DNA from: Companilactobacillus allii
GTDB taxonomy: Bacteria; Bacillota; Bacilli; Lactobacillales; Lactobacillaceae
Direction of reading: 5' to 3'
DNA: 64,000 nt
NCBI RefSeq assembly: GCF_001971585.1
Contig: NZ_CP019323.1
Span: 1,354,053 to 1,418,052, forward strand
Position numbers and translations under genes: made by a program. Position 1 is the stretch's first letter; every line of letters starts with the position of its first letter. The notes below the pieces were generated by a model. The model searched no databases. It was not told the origin of the DNA and was given only the letters and a program-made list of their open reading frames with translations. Of the stretch, positions 54,732-63,731 are shown piece after piece.

Positions 54732-55241
54732 ATGACTAATCATATAGCTTTGTATCAACCACTTATGCCAGCTAATACAGGTAATATTGCCCGTACTTGT
54801 GCTGGAACAAATACCAAGTTGCATCTAATACGACCACTAGGTTTCAGTACTGATGATGCCCATATGAAGCGAGCTGGGTTGGATTATTGGGATAAGGTGG
54901 ATATTACTTATCACGATAGTTTAGAGGATTTTGTTCAATCAGTTCCAGATGATAATTATTTGTACTTAATTACTAAGTTCTCCAATAAGGTATATAGTGA
55001 TGCAGATTTCACTGATACTTCAAAAGACCATTATTTCCTATTTGGTAAAGAAACAACTGGATTACCAGAAGATTATATGCGTGATAATCCCGAAAAATGT
55101 TTGAGAATTCCTATGAGCGATAATATTAGAGCATTGAACCTTTCTAATAGTTGTGCTTTAGTAATCTATGAAGCGGTTCGTCAACAGAACTTTGCTGGAT
55201 TAGAGACAAAACATCACTATGAGCATGACAAACTAGATTAA
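54732..55241 (+). CDS. trmL: tRNA (cytidine/uridine-2'-O-)-methyltransferase TrmL
   Basis: TrmL (formerly CspR) methylates the 2'-O of the wobble base 34 in some tRNA-Leu species. The 169-residue SPOUT enzyme shows LYQPLMPANTGNIARTCAGT, FLFGKETTGLPEDYM-like and RIPMSDNIRALNLSNSCALV, the trefoil-knot SAM site. I start at ATG 54732 after GAAGGGA. A longer in-frame extension from 54657 overlaps the terminator and is rejected. It is followed by the DUF1149-like gene and ftsK. Confidence 0.93.
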   Translation: MTNHIALYQPLMPANTGNIARTCAGTNTKLHLIRPLGFSTDDAHMKRAGLDYWDKVDITYHDSLEDFVQSVPDDNYLYLITKFSNKVYSDADFTDTSKDHYFLFGKETTGLPEDYMRDNPEKCLRIPMSDNIRALNLSNSCALVIYEAVRQQNFAGLETKHHYEHDKLD

Positions 55242-55258
55242 TAAAGGGGATAATTATA

Positions 55259-55687
55259 ATGAAGACAAACAAAGGTGAAGTAACCGTACAATCCTTTCAT
55301 TACGATGTTGAATCACCCGCAGCTGACGTTAAGTCAGATCTGCAGATCTCAATTGAACATCCAGATTTGTTGGATGCAAAGGGCAATCCTTTAAGTGAAG
55401 ACGAAGGTAAAATATTCCAAATAGTAATTCCTTTTGAAGTTCATCCAGAAAATGCACCTTTCAAAGTTTCTGGTCTTATTGGTCAAGTTGTCCAATTAGT
55501 TGGATTCCAAGGAAAACCAGAAGATCTCGAGCCCAAGCAAGTTGAACAAATTTCACGTCCGGTTGTTGAGTATATTGAAACATTGACATATCAAGTGACA
55601 GTTGTTGCACTTAACCGTGGAGTTTCATTGAATTTTACAGCACATAATAATGTTGAACCAAATGATACAACAAAGGATAAAAAGTGA
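55259..55687 (+). CDS. DUF1149 family SecB-like protein
   Basis: This 142-residue soluble, acidic protein resembles DUF1149 proteins found next to trmL and ftsK in lactic acid bacteria. The core (ISIEHPDLLDAKGN, FQIVIPFEVHPENAPFKVSGLIGQVVQL, RPVVEYIETLTYQV) has the SecB-like fold pattern. A chaperone role is a guess from fold. It starts after AAAGGGG and ends at a strong terminator. Confidence 0.75.
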   Translation: MKTNKGEVTVQSFHYDVESPAADVKSDLQISIEHPDLLDAKGNPLSEDEGKIFQIVIPFEVHPENAPFKVSGLIGQVVQLVGFQGKPEDLEPKQVEQISRPVVEYIETLTYQVTVVALNRGVSLNFTAHNNVEPNDTTKDKK

Positions 55688-55688
55688 G

Positions 55689-55710
55689 ACAGCCGAAAGG
55701 CTGTTTTTTT
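55689..55710 (+). terminator. Terminator after the DUF1149-like gene
   Basis: ACAGCC and GGCTGT pair around GAAA, followed by seven T residues. Confidence 0.92.
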
Positions 55711-55797
55711 GTTTTGTGAAATATTCTCCAGAAGTTTGTACTACTTAGATTCTAAATGTATAATTTTAAAATAGTGATAGGATTATGTGAGGTTTAT

Positions 55798-58200
55798 ATG
55801 GTAAAAAGAAAGGCGAAATCTACGCCTACTAAAAGAACTAGAAAAGCCACTCCAAAAAATAAGAGTGACAGCAGATTATTTAGATCTATTTTTGGCCTAT
55901 TGCTGATTGTATTATCAGTCTTGGGTTTATTTAAATTTGGTATCATTGGTAACTTTTTTGACAATATTTATCGAATCTTTGTTGGGGATAGTTATCCAAT
56001 AATGTTAATTGTCAGTATATTCGTGGGTGCCTTTTTAATCGCTACGGGAAGATTACCCGTTATGACGCCTAAGCGAAACTTTGGATTTTTATTCACATAT
56101 TTGGGAACGTTAGTAATATTACATATTTTGATGTTCAATAAGATTCAACTTTACCACAACTATAATTTGGTCACGTGGAATACTTTATCAGCTGATATGG
56201 CTGATTTCACAGTTAATAAGTCTGTTGGTGGAGGGATGATTGGATCTTATTTATACAGCCTATTTATGCCGCTATTCTCGATTTGGGGAACGTATTTCAT
56301 TACATTCCTAATGATTGCAGTTGGAATATTGATGTTATTCAATGTAACGATGAAACAAGTTGCGATTGTTACAACCAGTATCTTGGTTCATATCAAGCAA
56401 GGTATGATCAAAGTAAGAGACGATTTATCTGGTCATTATAATAATTATGTTGATTCAAGAGAAAACGAGAAATCAAAGAAGCCAGAGAAGGTACAACCAG
56501 AGTCCAAGGTGGACCGTGACAATAGTCGATTTAAAGATATCAATAGTTTTGCCAAAGACGATACAGAGCCAAGTAAGTCTGATGATTCAGATTTTCAAAT
56601 CGATATGCCGACCCAATCGTCAACTGATGAAGTGGTTGAGTCAGCACCTACCAAAACGGCTCAGGTCATATCTAAGCCTTATGGCATTGATAATACTGAT
56701 AAAAAAGATTTACCAACTCCAGTTAGCTCCAGAAATATTGATGATGACGATTATAAGTTGCCTTCATCAGACTTGTTGGAGCAACCAAAGCGCGTTGACC
56801 AAAGTGGTGAGGTCAAGCTTATTGATGAGAATAAAGATAAATTGAAACAGACATTCAAGAGCTTTGGTGTCAATGTGGATGTTAAAAAAGCCAGCCTTGG
56901 ACCAACTATTACAAAATATGAAGTTCAGCCAGCAGTTGGTGTAAAGGTAAGTAAAATCGTTAATTTAGCTGATGACTTGGCATTGGCACTAGCCGCTAAG
57001 GATATTAGAATCGAAGCGCCTATTCCTGGTAAGTCGTTTGTTGGTATTGAAGTTCCAAATAAAACGATCTCGACAGTTTCATTTAAAGATATTACTGAGA
57101 ATCAAAAAGATAAAACGCATCCATTGATAGTTCCACTAGGGAAGGATGTTTCTGGTAATATTATTGAGATCAATATAACAAAGATGCCGCATTTATTGAT
57201 TGCGGGTTCTACTGGTAGTGGTAAGTCTGTTGCTATCAATACCATAATTACCGGTATTTTGATGAAGGCCAAGCCTAGTGAGGTCAAGCTGATCTTGATT
57301 GATCCTAAGATGGTTGAGTTGAATGTTTATAACGGAGTGCCTCACTTGTTGATCCCAGTAGTAACGGATGCAAGAAGGGCTGCAGGTGCCTTACAAAAGG
57401 CGGTTACCGAGATGGAACGTCGTTACAAGTTGTTTGCGGAAACTAACCATAGGAATATTGGTGAGTATAACGAAGACGTTGACAAATTCAATGAGACCGC
57501 TGAAGCAGATAACAAAATGGAAAGATTGCCATTTATTGTAGTCATTGTTGATGAATTATCAGATTTGATGATGGTAGCAGGACATGAAGTAGAAGCAGCC
57601 ATCGTTCGTTTGGCCCAAATGGCTCGTGCCGCAGGATTACATATTATCATCGCTACACAGCGTCCATCAGTTGATGTTATTACTGGATTGATCAAAGCCA
57701 ATATTCCATCTAGAATGGCCTTTGCTGTCTCTAGTGGTGTTGACTCTAGAACTATACTTGATTCAGTTGGAGCTGAGAAGTTGTTGGGTCGTGGTGATAT
57801 GTTATTTCAACCAATCGGTAAGAGTAAGCCAGTAAGGCTTCAGGGAGCTTATATTTCTGAACATGAGGTTGAAAACGTCGTGAAATTTGTTAGTGAACAA
57901 CAACAAGCTGAATACGACGAAGATATGATACCAACTGATATAGATGAAAATAATTCTAAGAGTGATAAGCCCAACGATGAATATTGGGACGATGCAGTAT
58001 CTATGATAGTTCAGCAACAATCTGCCAGTGTATCGATGTTGCAACGTAGGTTCCAAATCGGTTACAATCGAGCAGCTAGAATGGTAGACGAAATGGAAGA
58101 AAAAGGGATTGTTGGACCTTCTGAGGGTAGTAAACCTCGTAAAGTATTATTAACACAGGAACAATTAGATTCAATTAAGAAAAAACAGGTGGAAAATTGA
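55798..58200 (+). CDS. ftsK: DNA translocase FtsK/SpoIIIE
   Basis: This 800-residue motor pumps DNA through the division septum. It has a basic N terminus, four to five membrane helices (about residues 30-190), a long charged linker, and the motor domain with Walker A AGSTGSGKSVAI near residue 470 and Walker B IVVIVDELSDLMM. The C-terminal gamma winged helix (SVSMLQRRFQIGYNRAARMVD) reads KOPS/SRS sites. I start at the ATG at 55798; the longer frame adds 14 residues. It overlaps the M16 gene by four bases. Confidence 0.95.
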   Translation: MVKRKAKSTPTKRTRKATPKNKSDSRLFRSIFGLLLIVLSVLGLFKFGIIGNFFDNIYRIFVGDSYPIMLIVSIFVGAFLIATGRLPVMTPKRNFGFLFTYLGTLVILHILMFNKIQLYHNYNLVTWNTLSADMADFTVNKSVGGGMIGSYLYSLFMPLFSIWGTYFITFLMIAVGILMLFNVTMKQVAIVTTSILVHIKQGMIKVRDDLSGHYNNYVDSRENEKSKKPEKVQPESKVDRDNSRFKDINSFAKDDTEPSKSDDSDFQIDMPTQSSTDEVVESAPTKTAQVISKPYGIDNTDKKDLPTPVSSRNIDDDDYKLPSSDLLEQPKRVDQSGEVKLIDENKDKLKQTFKSFGVNVDVKKASLGPTITKYEVQPAVGVKVSKIVNLADDLALALAAKDIRIEAPIPGKSFVGIEVPNKTISTVSFKDITENQKDKTHPLIVPLGKDVSGNIIEINITKMPHLLIAGSTGSGKSVAINTIITGILMKAKPSEVKLILIDPKMVELNVYNGVPHLLIPVVTDARRAAGALQKAVTEMERRYKLFAETNHRNIGEYNEDVDKFNETAEADNKMERLPFIVVIVDELSDLMMVAGHEVEAAIVRLAQMARAAGLHIIIATQRPSVDVITGLIKANIPSRMAFAVSSGVDSRTILDSVGAEKLLGRGDMLFQPIGKSKPVRLQGAYISEHEVENVVKFVSEQQQAEYDEDMIPTDIDENNSKSDKPNDEYWDDAVSMIVQQQSASVSMLQRRFQIGYNRAARMVDEMEEKGIVGPSEGSKPRKVLLTQEQLDSIKKKQVEN

Positions 58201-59474
58201 GAAAATCAATCGCAAATAATGTGGCTTTGAATATTAAGCCAATAAAAAAGTTTCGTACAATCAAAATTCAAATTGATTTTTTAAGACCATTATCAAGAGA
58301 AGAGACTACGAAAAGACGTTTATTAGCCAATGTTTTGTCCAATTCTACGAAGCATTATCCAACCTTTAAAGCGTTGAATGATCGTGAAATGGAACTGTAC
58401 GGTTCTGAAATAAACGTGTACACACGTAATTTATTAAACTTTAATGACTTGGCTTTTAGTATTGAATTCGCTGATCCTAAGTTTTTATTACACGATCCCA
58501 ATCAATTAAGTGAAAATCTTAATCTTTTAGGTGAGATAGTCTTTCAACCTAATCTTAAAAACGATTCGGAGTTTGATGATATAGCATTTGACACTGAGAA
58601 AAGAAACTTGATGTCAAACCTAGCTTCAATAGATGACAATCAAGATTTGGTCAGTATATTGGGACTTACCAACTTGCTTTACCAAGATAACCCTAATCGT
58701 CAAGTTCCAATCTTTGGTGATATTTTACAATTGAAGGCATTGAACAACGCTGATTTATATGATCATTATAAAGATGTATTAAAAAATGACGCGGTCGTTG
58801 TTAATGTTGTTGGTGACGTTGATGAAGAGGAGTTCACTAAGACTTTCATGGATAGTGAGTTTGTTTCTAAATTGAAGAGTGACCGTCAAAATCTATCTAT
58901 TGAGTTTGACCATTTTGACAAGTTGGTTAATACTCCTGCCTCAAAAGAAGACCACAAACATTTGAATCAAAGTCGTTTGGCAATTGCATATTTAACTAAA
59001 AAAATCGATGTTAAAAATAGTCGACTAGCACCGCAAGCAATGAACTTGATACTTGGTGGGGATGATCAATCACAATTATTCCAGCAGGTGAGAGAGAAGA
59101 ATAGTTTGGCTTATTCAGTTTCTAGTTCATATCAGCCAATCAGTCACTTGGTTACGATTCAAGCTGGTTTGGATGCTAAAAAACTTGGTCAGGCAACCGA
59201 CTTAATTAATAAACAGATTGATTTTATAAAAAATGATAAATTTACAGATGATCAAATTGTCCACGCCCAAAAGGTCATGGATACTAGAAGAGAGATCTCA
59301 TCAGATTCGATTCAGCACTATATCATGCGTAGTATTTGGGAAACAGTATATTCTAAGTCGTTACTAACTGATGAACAATTTAAGATTGAACTTGATAAAA
59401 TGGATCGTAAACATATTGTGGCAGTTGCTCATGACATGAGTGAAATTGCACAGTACAGACTAATTGGGGATTAA
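58197..59474 (+). CDS. ymfF: M16-family peptidase-like protein YmfF (inactive type)
   Basis: This 425-residue protein has the M16 (pitrilysin) fold in two halves, with GDVDEEEF and QVREKNSLAYSVSSSY typical of the second half. The zinc motif HxxEH is absent from its N-terminal half, where NDREMELYGSEINVYTR occupies the region. It therefore probably pairs with the active M16 protein encoded next, as in YmfF/YmfH. The start is TTG after GGTGGAA, overlapping ftsK by four bases. Confidence 0.88.
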   Translation: MRKSIANNVALNIKPIKKFRTIKIQIDFLRPLSREETTKRRLLANVLSNSTKHYPTFKALNDREMELYGSEINVYTRNLLNFNDLAFSIEFADPKFLLHDPNQLSENLNLLGEIVFQPNLKNDSEFDDIAFDTEKRNLMSNLASIDDNQDLVSILGLTNLLYQDNPNRQVPIFGDILQLKALNNADLYDHYKDVLKNDAVVVNVVGDVDEEEFTKTFMDSEFVSKLKSDRQNLSIEFDHFDKLVNTPASKEDHKHLNQSRLAIAYLTKKIDVKNSRLAPQAMNLILGGDDQSQLFQQVREKNSLAYSVSSSYQPISHLVTIQAGLDAKKLGQATDLINKQIDFIKNDKFTDDQIVHAQKVMDTRREISSDSIQHYIMRSIWETVYSKSLLTDEQFKIELDKMDRKHIVAVAHDMSEIAQYRLIGD

Positions 59475-59488
59475 TGATTGGAGAACGT

Positions 59489-60715
59489 ATGGCCGAAAGA
59501 CTTAAGAAATATTCTAAGAAATTGAAGAATGGTTATGAAATAGAAGTGGTTCCACTTCCTAGTTACAATCAGGTGTATGGTCTTGCAATGACGGACTTTG
59601 GATCAGTTGATACTCGAAATGGTGATCTACCTGCAGGTATTGCTCACTTTATTGAACACAAGTTATTTGCCAAACCGGGATATGATGTCTCCGAAAAGTT
59701 TGCAGAATACGGTGCTAACTCTAATGCATATACTAGTTATACAAAAACAGCCTATTTGTTTCAGACTCTAGATAACCCCTATGACAATCTAAAGGTGTTG
59801 TTGGATTTGATTCAAAATCCACATTTTACTGAGGAAAACGTGGCTTCTGAACGTGGCATAATTGATCAAGAAATCCAAATGTATCTAGATATGCCAGAAT
59901 GGGTATTAGAACAAAGAATTTTGGGACAGTTATACCCAAATGATCCAATATCTCAGGATATTGCAGGAACTAGTGAGTCACTTCAACAGATTAATAAGGA
60001 CAATTTATTGGCAACTTATCAACAGAATTATCGTCCTAATAATATGGACTTAGTTCTTGTTGGGGATGTTGATTTCAAAAAAATTGAAGATATTGTTGAG
60101 AATTCTGATTTTCATGGTAGTCCTGATATTCTTCCATCAATAAAACAAGATTTTGAACCAATTGGTGCCGGTGGTCAGGAAAAAATGGAAATAACTCAAG
60201 GTAGATCAGCATATGGAATTAGGATAGACGCTGATGTATCAAAGCCTGAGTTAGTTAAGTTGCAGTTTGAATTAAATATGATTATGGAGACTTTGATAGG
60301 TGAAGCTTCTGATAATTATGAAAAAATGAGCAATTTAAATATAATTGATGACAGTTTTTCTTATAATGTTGTTGCAGAAAACAACTATTGTTTTATGATT
60401 GTAAGTGGGTCAACTAATTATCCTGAAAAATTTCAGGAATACTTACAGAAACATTTGTCATTTGATGAATTAAAAAAAGTCTTAGATACAAAGAGATTTG
60501 AAAGAATCAAGCGTGATGCAATTGGATCATATTTGTTTGCTCAAAACTCACCAGACGCTATTGCCAATCAAATGGCTGAATTATACTTTTATGATGTTGA
60601 TTATTTGGAATTGATCAAATTGATCGACTCGATTAGTTATGACGATGTTTTGCAAGTAGCAGAGCAATTTATCAAGGATGATAATTGTACCTACTACAAT
60701 ATTTTGCCGAAATAG
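59489..60715 (+). CDS. ymfH: M16-family zinc metallopeptidase YmfH
   Basis: This 408-residue peptidase keeps the inverted zinc motif HFIEH (in AGIAHFIEHKLF) and the distal glutamate (ERGIIDQEIQMYLD). The second half has the usual inactive M16 domain. It forms a pair with the preceding inactive M16 protein. I choose ATG 59489, seven bases after GGAGA. Substrates are unknown; in Bacillus the gene sits in the same ymf cluster. Confidence 0.9.
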   Translation: MAERLKKYSKKLKNGYEIEVVPLPSYNQVYGLAMTDFGSVDTRNGDLPAGIAHFIEHKLFAKPGYDVSEKFAEYGANSNAYTSYTKTAYLFQTLDNPYDNLKVLLDLIQNPHFTEENVASERGIIDQEIQMYLDMPEWVLEQRILGQLYPNDPISQDIAGTSESLQQINKDNLLATYQQNYRPNNMDLVLVGDVDFKKIEDIVENSDFHGSPDILPSIKQDFEPIGAGGQEKMEITQGRSAYGIRIDADVSKPELVKLQFELNMIMETLIGEASDNYEKMSNLNIIDDSFSYNVVAENNYCFMIVSGSTNYPEKFQEYLQKHLSFDELKKVLDTKRFERIKRDAIGSYLFAQNSPDAIANQMAELYFYDVDYLELIKLIDSISYDDVLQVAEQFIKDDNCTYYNILPK

Positions 60716-60725
60716 GAAGTATTTT

Positions 60726-61445
60726 ATGTATGCATTAGTGATGGGAAGCTCTGGTGATATTGGTGCTAGTACGGCAAGAGTTCTTGCTGCAAAGGGCTGG
60801 TCATTATATCTTCACTATAATAAGAACCAAAAGCGTATTGCTAGTTTGCAAAGTGAATTGGCGACTAAATATCCACATCAGGACTTTTTGCCAGTTCATT
60901 TTGATATGAGTCTTGATAAAGTTGATACTTTGACTAAGCAGATATACGGATTAGATGCGATTATATTTGCGCAGGGTAATACCTATTACAAGTTATTAGT
61001 TGATATTGAAGAAAAAGAAATCGACGCTTTGTGGAATATCCACATTAAGATGCCAATTTTGATTTTGAAGGCACTACAGGATAAATTGGCACGAACGCAT
61101 CACGGTAGGATAGTTTTCATTGGTTCCATCTATGGTAAAGTTGGATCTGCAATGGAAGTTGTTTATAGCACTGTTAAAGGAGCCATGACCTCGTTTGCTG
61201 ACGCATATGCTAAAGAGGTCGCATCTTTGGGCATCTCAGTTAATGTTGTTGCTCCAGGTGCTGTTAATACTAAGATGAACGCGGAGTTTTCTAGTGCGGA
61301 TTTAGAAAGTATCAAAGAAGAGATACCTGCCGATAGATTGGCAACACCAGATGAAATAGCTGATTTAGTTAGTTATTTTGTTAATGTAAAGTCAAACTAC
61401 TTAACAGGACAAACGATTTATTTTGCTGGCGGTTGGTTGTTATAA
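60726..61445 (+). CDS. ymfI: SDR-family EF-P 5-aminopentanone reductase YmfI-like
   Basis: This 239-residue SDR sits in the ymf cluster. In Bacillus subtilis YmfI reduces the 5-aminopentanone on EF-P to 5-aminopentanol. It has VMGSSGDIGASTARVLA, a catalytic serine in FIGSIYGK, and YSTVKGA with Tyr and Lys, plus TGQTIYFAGGW at the end. FabG-like fatty acid reductase activity is the alternative, less likely by context. The ATG at 60726 follows AGGAAG. Confidence 0.87.
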   Translation: MYALVMGSSGDIGASTARVLAAKGWSLYLHYNKNQKRIASLQSELATKYPHQDFLPVHFDMSLDKVDTLTKQIYGLDAIIFAQGNTYYKLLVDIEEKEIDALWNIHIKMPILILKALQDKLARTHHGRIVFIGSIYGKVGSAMEVVYSTVKGAMTSFADAYAKEVASLGISVNVVAPGAVNTKMNAEFSSADLESIKEEIPADRLATPDEIADLVSYFVNVKSNYLTGQTIYFAGGWLL

Positions 61446-61510
61446 CGTCGTTGGTTGTTCAGTAATAATATATGTTATACTTAGAAAAATTAGTTAATCG
61501 GTGGTAAATA

Positions 61511-62374
61511 ATGGACGAAATTGGCCAAAAATTAAGAAATGCACGTATAAAAAAAGGATACACAATTGATGACTTACAACAAGTCACAAAGATTCAGAAA
61601 AGATATTTGATAGCGATTGAAGAAGGACAATTCGATCATTTGCCCGGTGATTTTTATGTGCGCGCTTTTATCAAACAATATTCGGATGCTGTTGATATTT
61701 CTAGTGATGATTTGCTAGAAGAATACAAGGCTGAAATTCCTGATTCTCAACCAAAGGAACCAGTTCAAAGTGAAGAAAAGAAGAATACTAGATCTATTAA
61801 AGAAGAATCTAGCTCATTCTTTTCAAACTTAGGTAATTATATTCCACAAATTATTGTGGGAATTATAGTTATTGTGATTATTGGTGTTATCGCCTTTGGG
61901 ATGATGCATAAGAGTTCTAGCTCTTCTAATGTAACTATTCCAAAGGATAGTACTGAAGAAACTGCAAAGAAGTCATCTAGTGATACAAAATCTACAAAGA
62001 AAGCTACTTCAACAAAGAAGAAGTCAGCTGCAAAGAAGAAATCAACTAGCTTAACAGTTAAAGAGTCAAGTACAACAGGAACATATACAGTCACAAACTT
62101 GCCAACTGATGGTGCTGATGTGACAGTTTCTGCTGACGGTGGACAAGCCTGGATTCAATTTGGTGAGGGTTCTGACACAACTTGGCAACAAGCTTTAAGC
62201 TCTGGTGAGAAGAAGACAACTAAGATCACTAGTGACGTTACATCATTCTCAATTCAAACGGGTAATATTACTAATACCAAAGTAAGTATTGGTGGTAAAT
62301 CTGTTGACTTGAGTAGTGTTAGTTCTGGTAGTTCAATTGTGCAAACTTTGACATTTAATGTTGAAAATGATTAA
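61511..62374 (+). CDS. ymfM: RodZ-like helix-turn-helix membrane protein YmfM
   Basis: This 287-residue protein has a cytoplasmic HTH (GQKLRNARIKKGYTIDDLQ, residues 4-70), a linker, one membrane helix (about 112-132, IIVGIIVIVIIGVIAFGMM), a lysine/serine/threonine-rich extracellular stretch with SSTKKATSTKKKSAAKKKST, and a DUF4115-like domain at the C terminus. RodZ proteins link MreB to the membrane and help cell shape. It lies upstream of pgsA, as in related species. Confidence 0.9.
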   Translation: MDEIGQKLRNARIKKGYTIDDLQQVTKIQKRYLIAIEEGQFDHLPGDFYVRAFIKQYSDAVDISSDDLLEEYKAEIPDSQPKEPVQSEEKKNTRSIKEESSSFFSNLGNYIPQIIVGIIVIVIIGVIAFGMMHKSSSSSNVTIPKDSTEETAKKSSSDTKSTKKATSTKKKSAAKKKSTSLTVKESSTTGTYTVTNLPTDGADVTVSADGGQAWIQFGEGSDTTWQQALSSGEKKTTKITSDVTSFSIQTGNITNTKVSIGGKSVDLSSVSSGSSIVQTLTFNVEND

Positions 62375-62381
62375 AAATAAA

Positions 62382-62450
62382 GAGGCTTAAACACTTTGTC
62401 CTAGCCTGAAATATATGAGGCTAGGACAAAGTCCGGCCTCATTTTATTTT
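62382..62450 (+). terminator. Long hairpin between ymfM and pgsA
   Basis: ACTTTGTCCTAGCCT pairs perfectly with AGGCTAGGACAAAGT around a ten-base loop. An outer GAGGC/GCCTC stem flanks it, and a T-rich tract follows. It is long for a simple terminator and lies only 25 bases before the pgsA start. Confidence 0.8.
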
Positions 62451-62474
62451 GCTAAAAAACGGAGGAAATTAAAA

Positions 62475-63059
62475 ATGGTTTGGAATTTACCAAATAAACT
62501 TACTATGTTACGTATCATCTTGATCCCTATATTCATAATTCTATTGGCGTTTAGCTGGGGAGGATTAGGTGATATCTATGTTGCCAATGACTTGATACCA
62601 GTTAACCATGTACTCGCAACGGCGGTATTTATTATTGCCTCGTTAACAGATTTGGCTGATGGCAAAATTGCTCGTGCCAATCATCTTGTTACTAATTTTG
62701 GTAAATTTGCTGATACTTTAGCAGATAAGATGCTTGTTATGACTGCCTTTATCTTTCTTGTAGAATTAAAAATGGCACCAGCTTGGGTAGTTGCAATTAT
62801 CGTGTGTCGTGAATTAGCAGTTACAGGTCTTAGAATGATTGTTCTAGAAGAAGGCGGCAAAGTAATGGCTGCTCAAATGCCGGGTAAGATCAAGACAACG
62901 ACTCAAATGTTGGCAATTATATTTTTACTTATGCACAATATCTTCTTCTCAGCTATTAATTTCCCAATAGGTCAAATATTGTTGTATATTTGTTTATTCT
63001 TCACTATATATTCAGGTGCTGATTATTTTATTCAATCAAGAGACATATTTAAAAAATAA
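62475..63059 (+). CDS. pgsA: CDP-diacylglycerol-glycerol-3-phosphate 3-phosphatidyltransferase
   Basis: PgsA makes phosphatidylglycerol phosphate. The 194-residue membrane protein has the CDP-alcohol transferase motif DGxxAR(x8)GxxxDxxxD, seen as DLADGKIARANH then FGKFADTLADK. It begins MVWNLPNKLTMLRIIL, typical of the family. I start at the ATG at 62475 after GGAGGAAA and not at 62415, which lies in the terminator. Confidence 0.95.
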   Translation: MVWNLPNKLTMLRIILIPIFIILLAFSWGGLGDIYVANDLIPVNHVLATAVFIIASLTDLADGKIARANHLVTNFGKFADTLADKMLVMTAFIFLVELKMAPAWVVAIIVCRELAVTGLRMIVLEEGGKVMAAQMPGKIKTTTQMLAIIFLLMHNIFFSAINFPIGQILLYICLFFTIYSGADYFIQSRDIFKK

Positions 63060-63082
63060 AACGTAATTTAGAAGTGAGAACA

Positions 63083-63637
63083 ATGAAAAAAGAAAAAGCT
63101 TTTGCTCAATATCGTGAAATGATTGAAGCTGCCGACTTTGAATCAGGTATTCCAGAAGAATTCAAATCAATACCTAAGGATACAGTGGAACAGCTTAAGA
63201 AACTTAATATGACTATTTCTGCCGCTGAAAGTTTAACTGCAGGATTATTTCAATCCTCAATTGCAGATATACCGGGTGCCTCGCAAGTTATGGAGGGTGG
63301 ATTTGTAACATATTCTGATGAAGCCAAGGCCAATTTGCTTCACATTAGTTCAGATATTATCAAGAAATATACAGTAGTTAGTCCTACAGTTGCTCAAGTT
63401 ATGTCTGAGTCGACTGCTAAGATAAATAGTGCTGATATTGGTGTTGGTCTGACTGGAGTTGCTGGACCTGATCCACTTGAAGGAAGCCCAGTGGGTACAG
63501 TCTTTATCGGTGTTTATGATAGAAAGATTGATTCATGCATAGTTAGAGAATTTCACTTTGAAGGTTCAAGACGTGCCGTTCGTTTAAAGTCAGTTATTAT
63601 AGCTTTTGTTCTCGTACAAAAACTCATTCAGGAGTAA
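63083..63637 (+). CDS. cinA: CinA C-terminal-domain protein (nicotinamide-nucleotide amidase-like)
   Basis: This 184-residue protein matches only the C-terminal amidase domain of CinA (PncC type), which deamidates NMN. ISAAESLTAGLFQSSIADIPGAS, FVTYSDEAK and GLTGVAGPDPLEGSPVGTVFIG are present. The N-terminal MoaB-like domain of full-length CinA (about 410 residues in many Firmicutes) is absent, replaced by about 45 residues of unrelated helical sequence. It lies just before recA, the usual place. The ATG at 63083 is preferred to the GTG at 63074. Confidence 0.88.
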   Translation: MKKEKAFAQYREMIEAADFESGIPEEFKSIPKDTVEQLKKLNMTISAAESLTAGLFQSSIADIPGASQVMEGGFVTYSDEAKANLLHISSDIIKKYTVVSPTVAQVMSESTAKINSADIGVGLTGVAGPDPLEGSPVGTVFIGVYDRKIDSCIVREFHFEGSRRAVRLKSVIIAFVLVQKLIQE

Positions 63638-63648
63638 TTATCTTTAAA

Positions 63649-63699
63649 CAAACATTTGTTCGCTTTTTTCTTGCTTTTTTGAATGATAACTAATAAGAT
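63649..63699 (+). promoter_or_regulatory. LexA box and promoter of recA
   Basis: CAAACATTTGTTCG (63649-63662) matches the Gram-positive LexA box CGAACRNRYGTTYG with one mismatch. A promoter with TTGCTT (63671-63676), a 17-base spacer and TAAGAT (63694-63699) follows. This fits SOS control of recA. Confidence 0.75.
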
Positions 63700-63731
63700 A
63701 CTAATGATGAATGCATTAGGAGGAAACTAAT

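Noticed and set aside
55259-55687. Calling the DUF1149-like gene secB
   Set aside because: Only the fold pattern is similar; a true SecB role in a Gram-positive without most SecB partners cannot be supported.
61837-62094. Hydrophobic minus-strand frame inside ymfM
   Set aside because: It is the shadow of the lysine-rich linker and membrane helix of ymfM.
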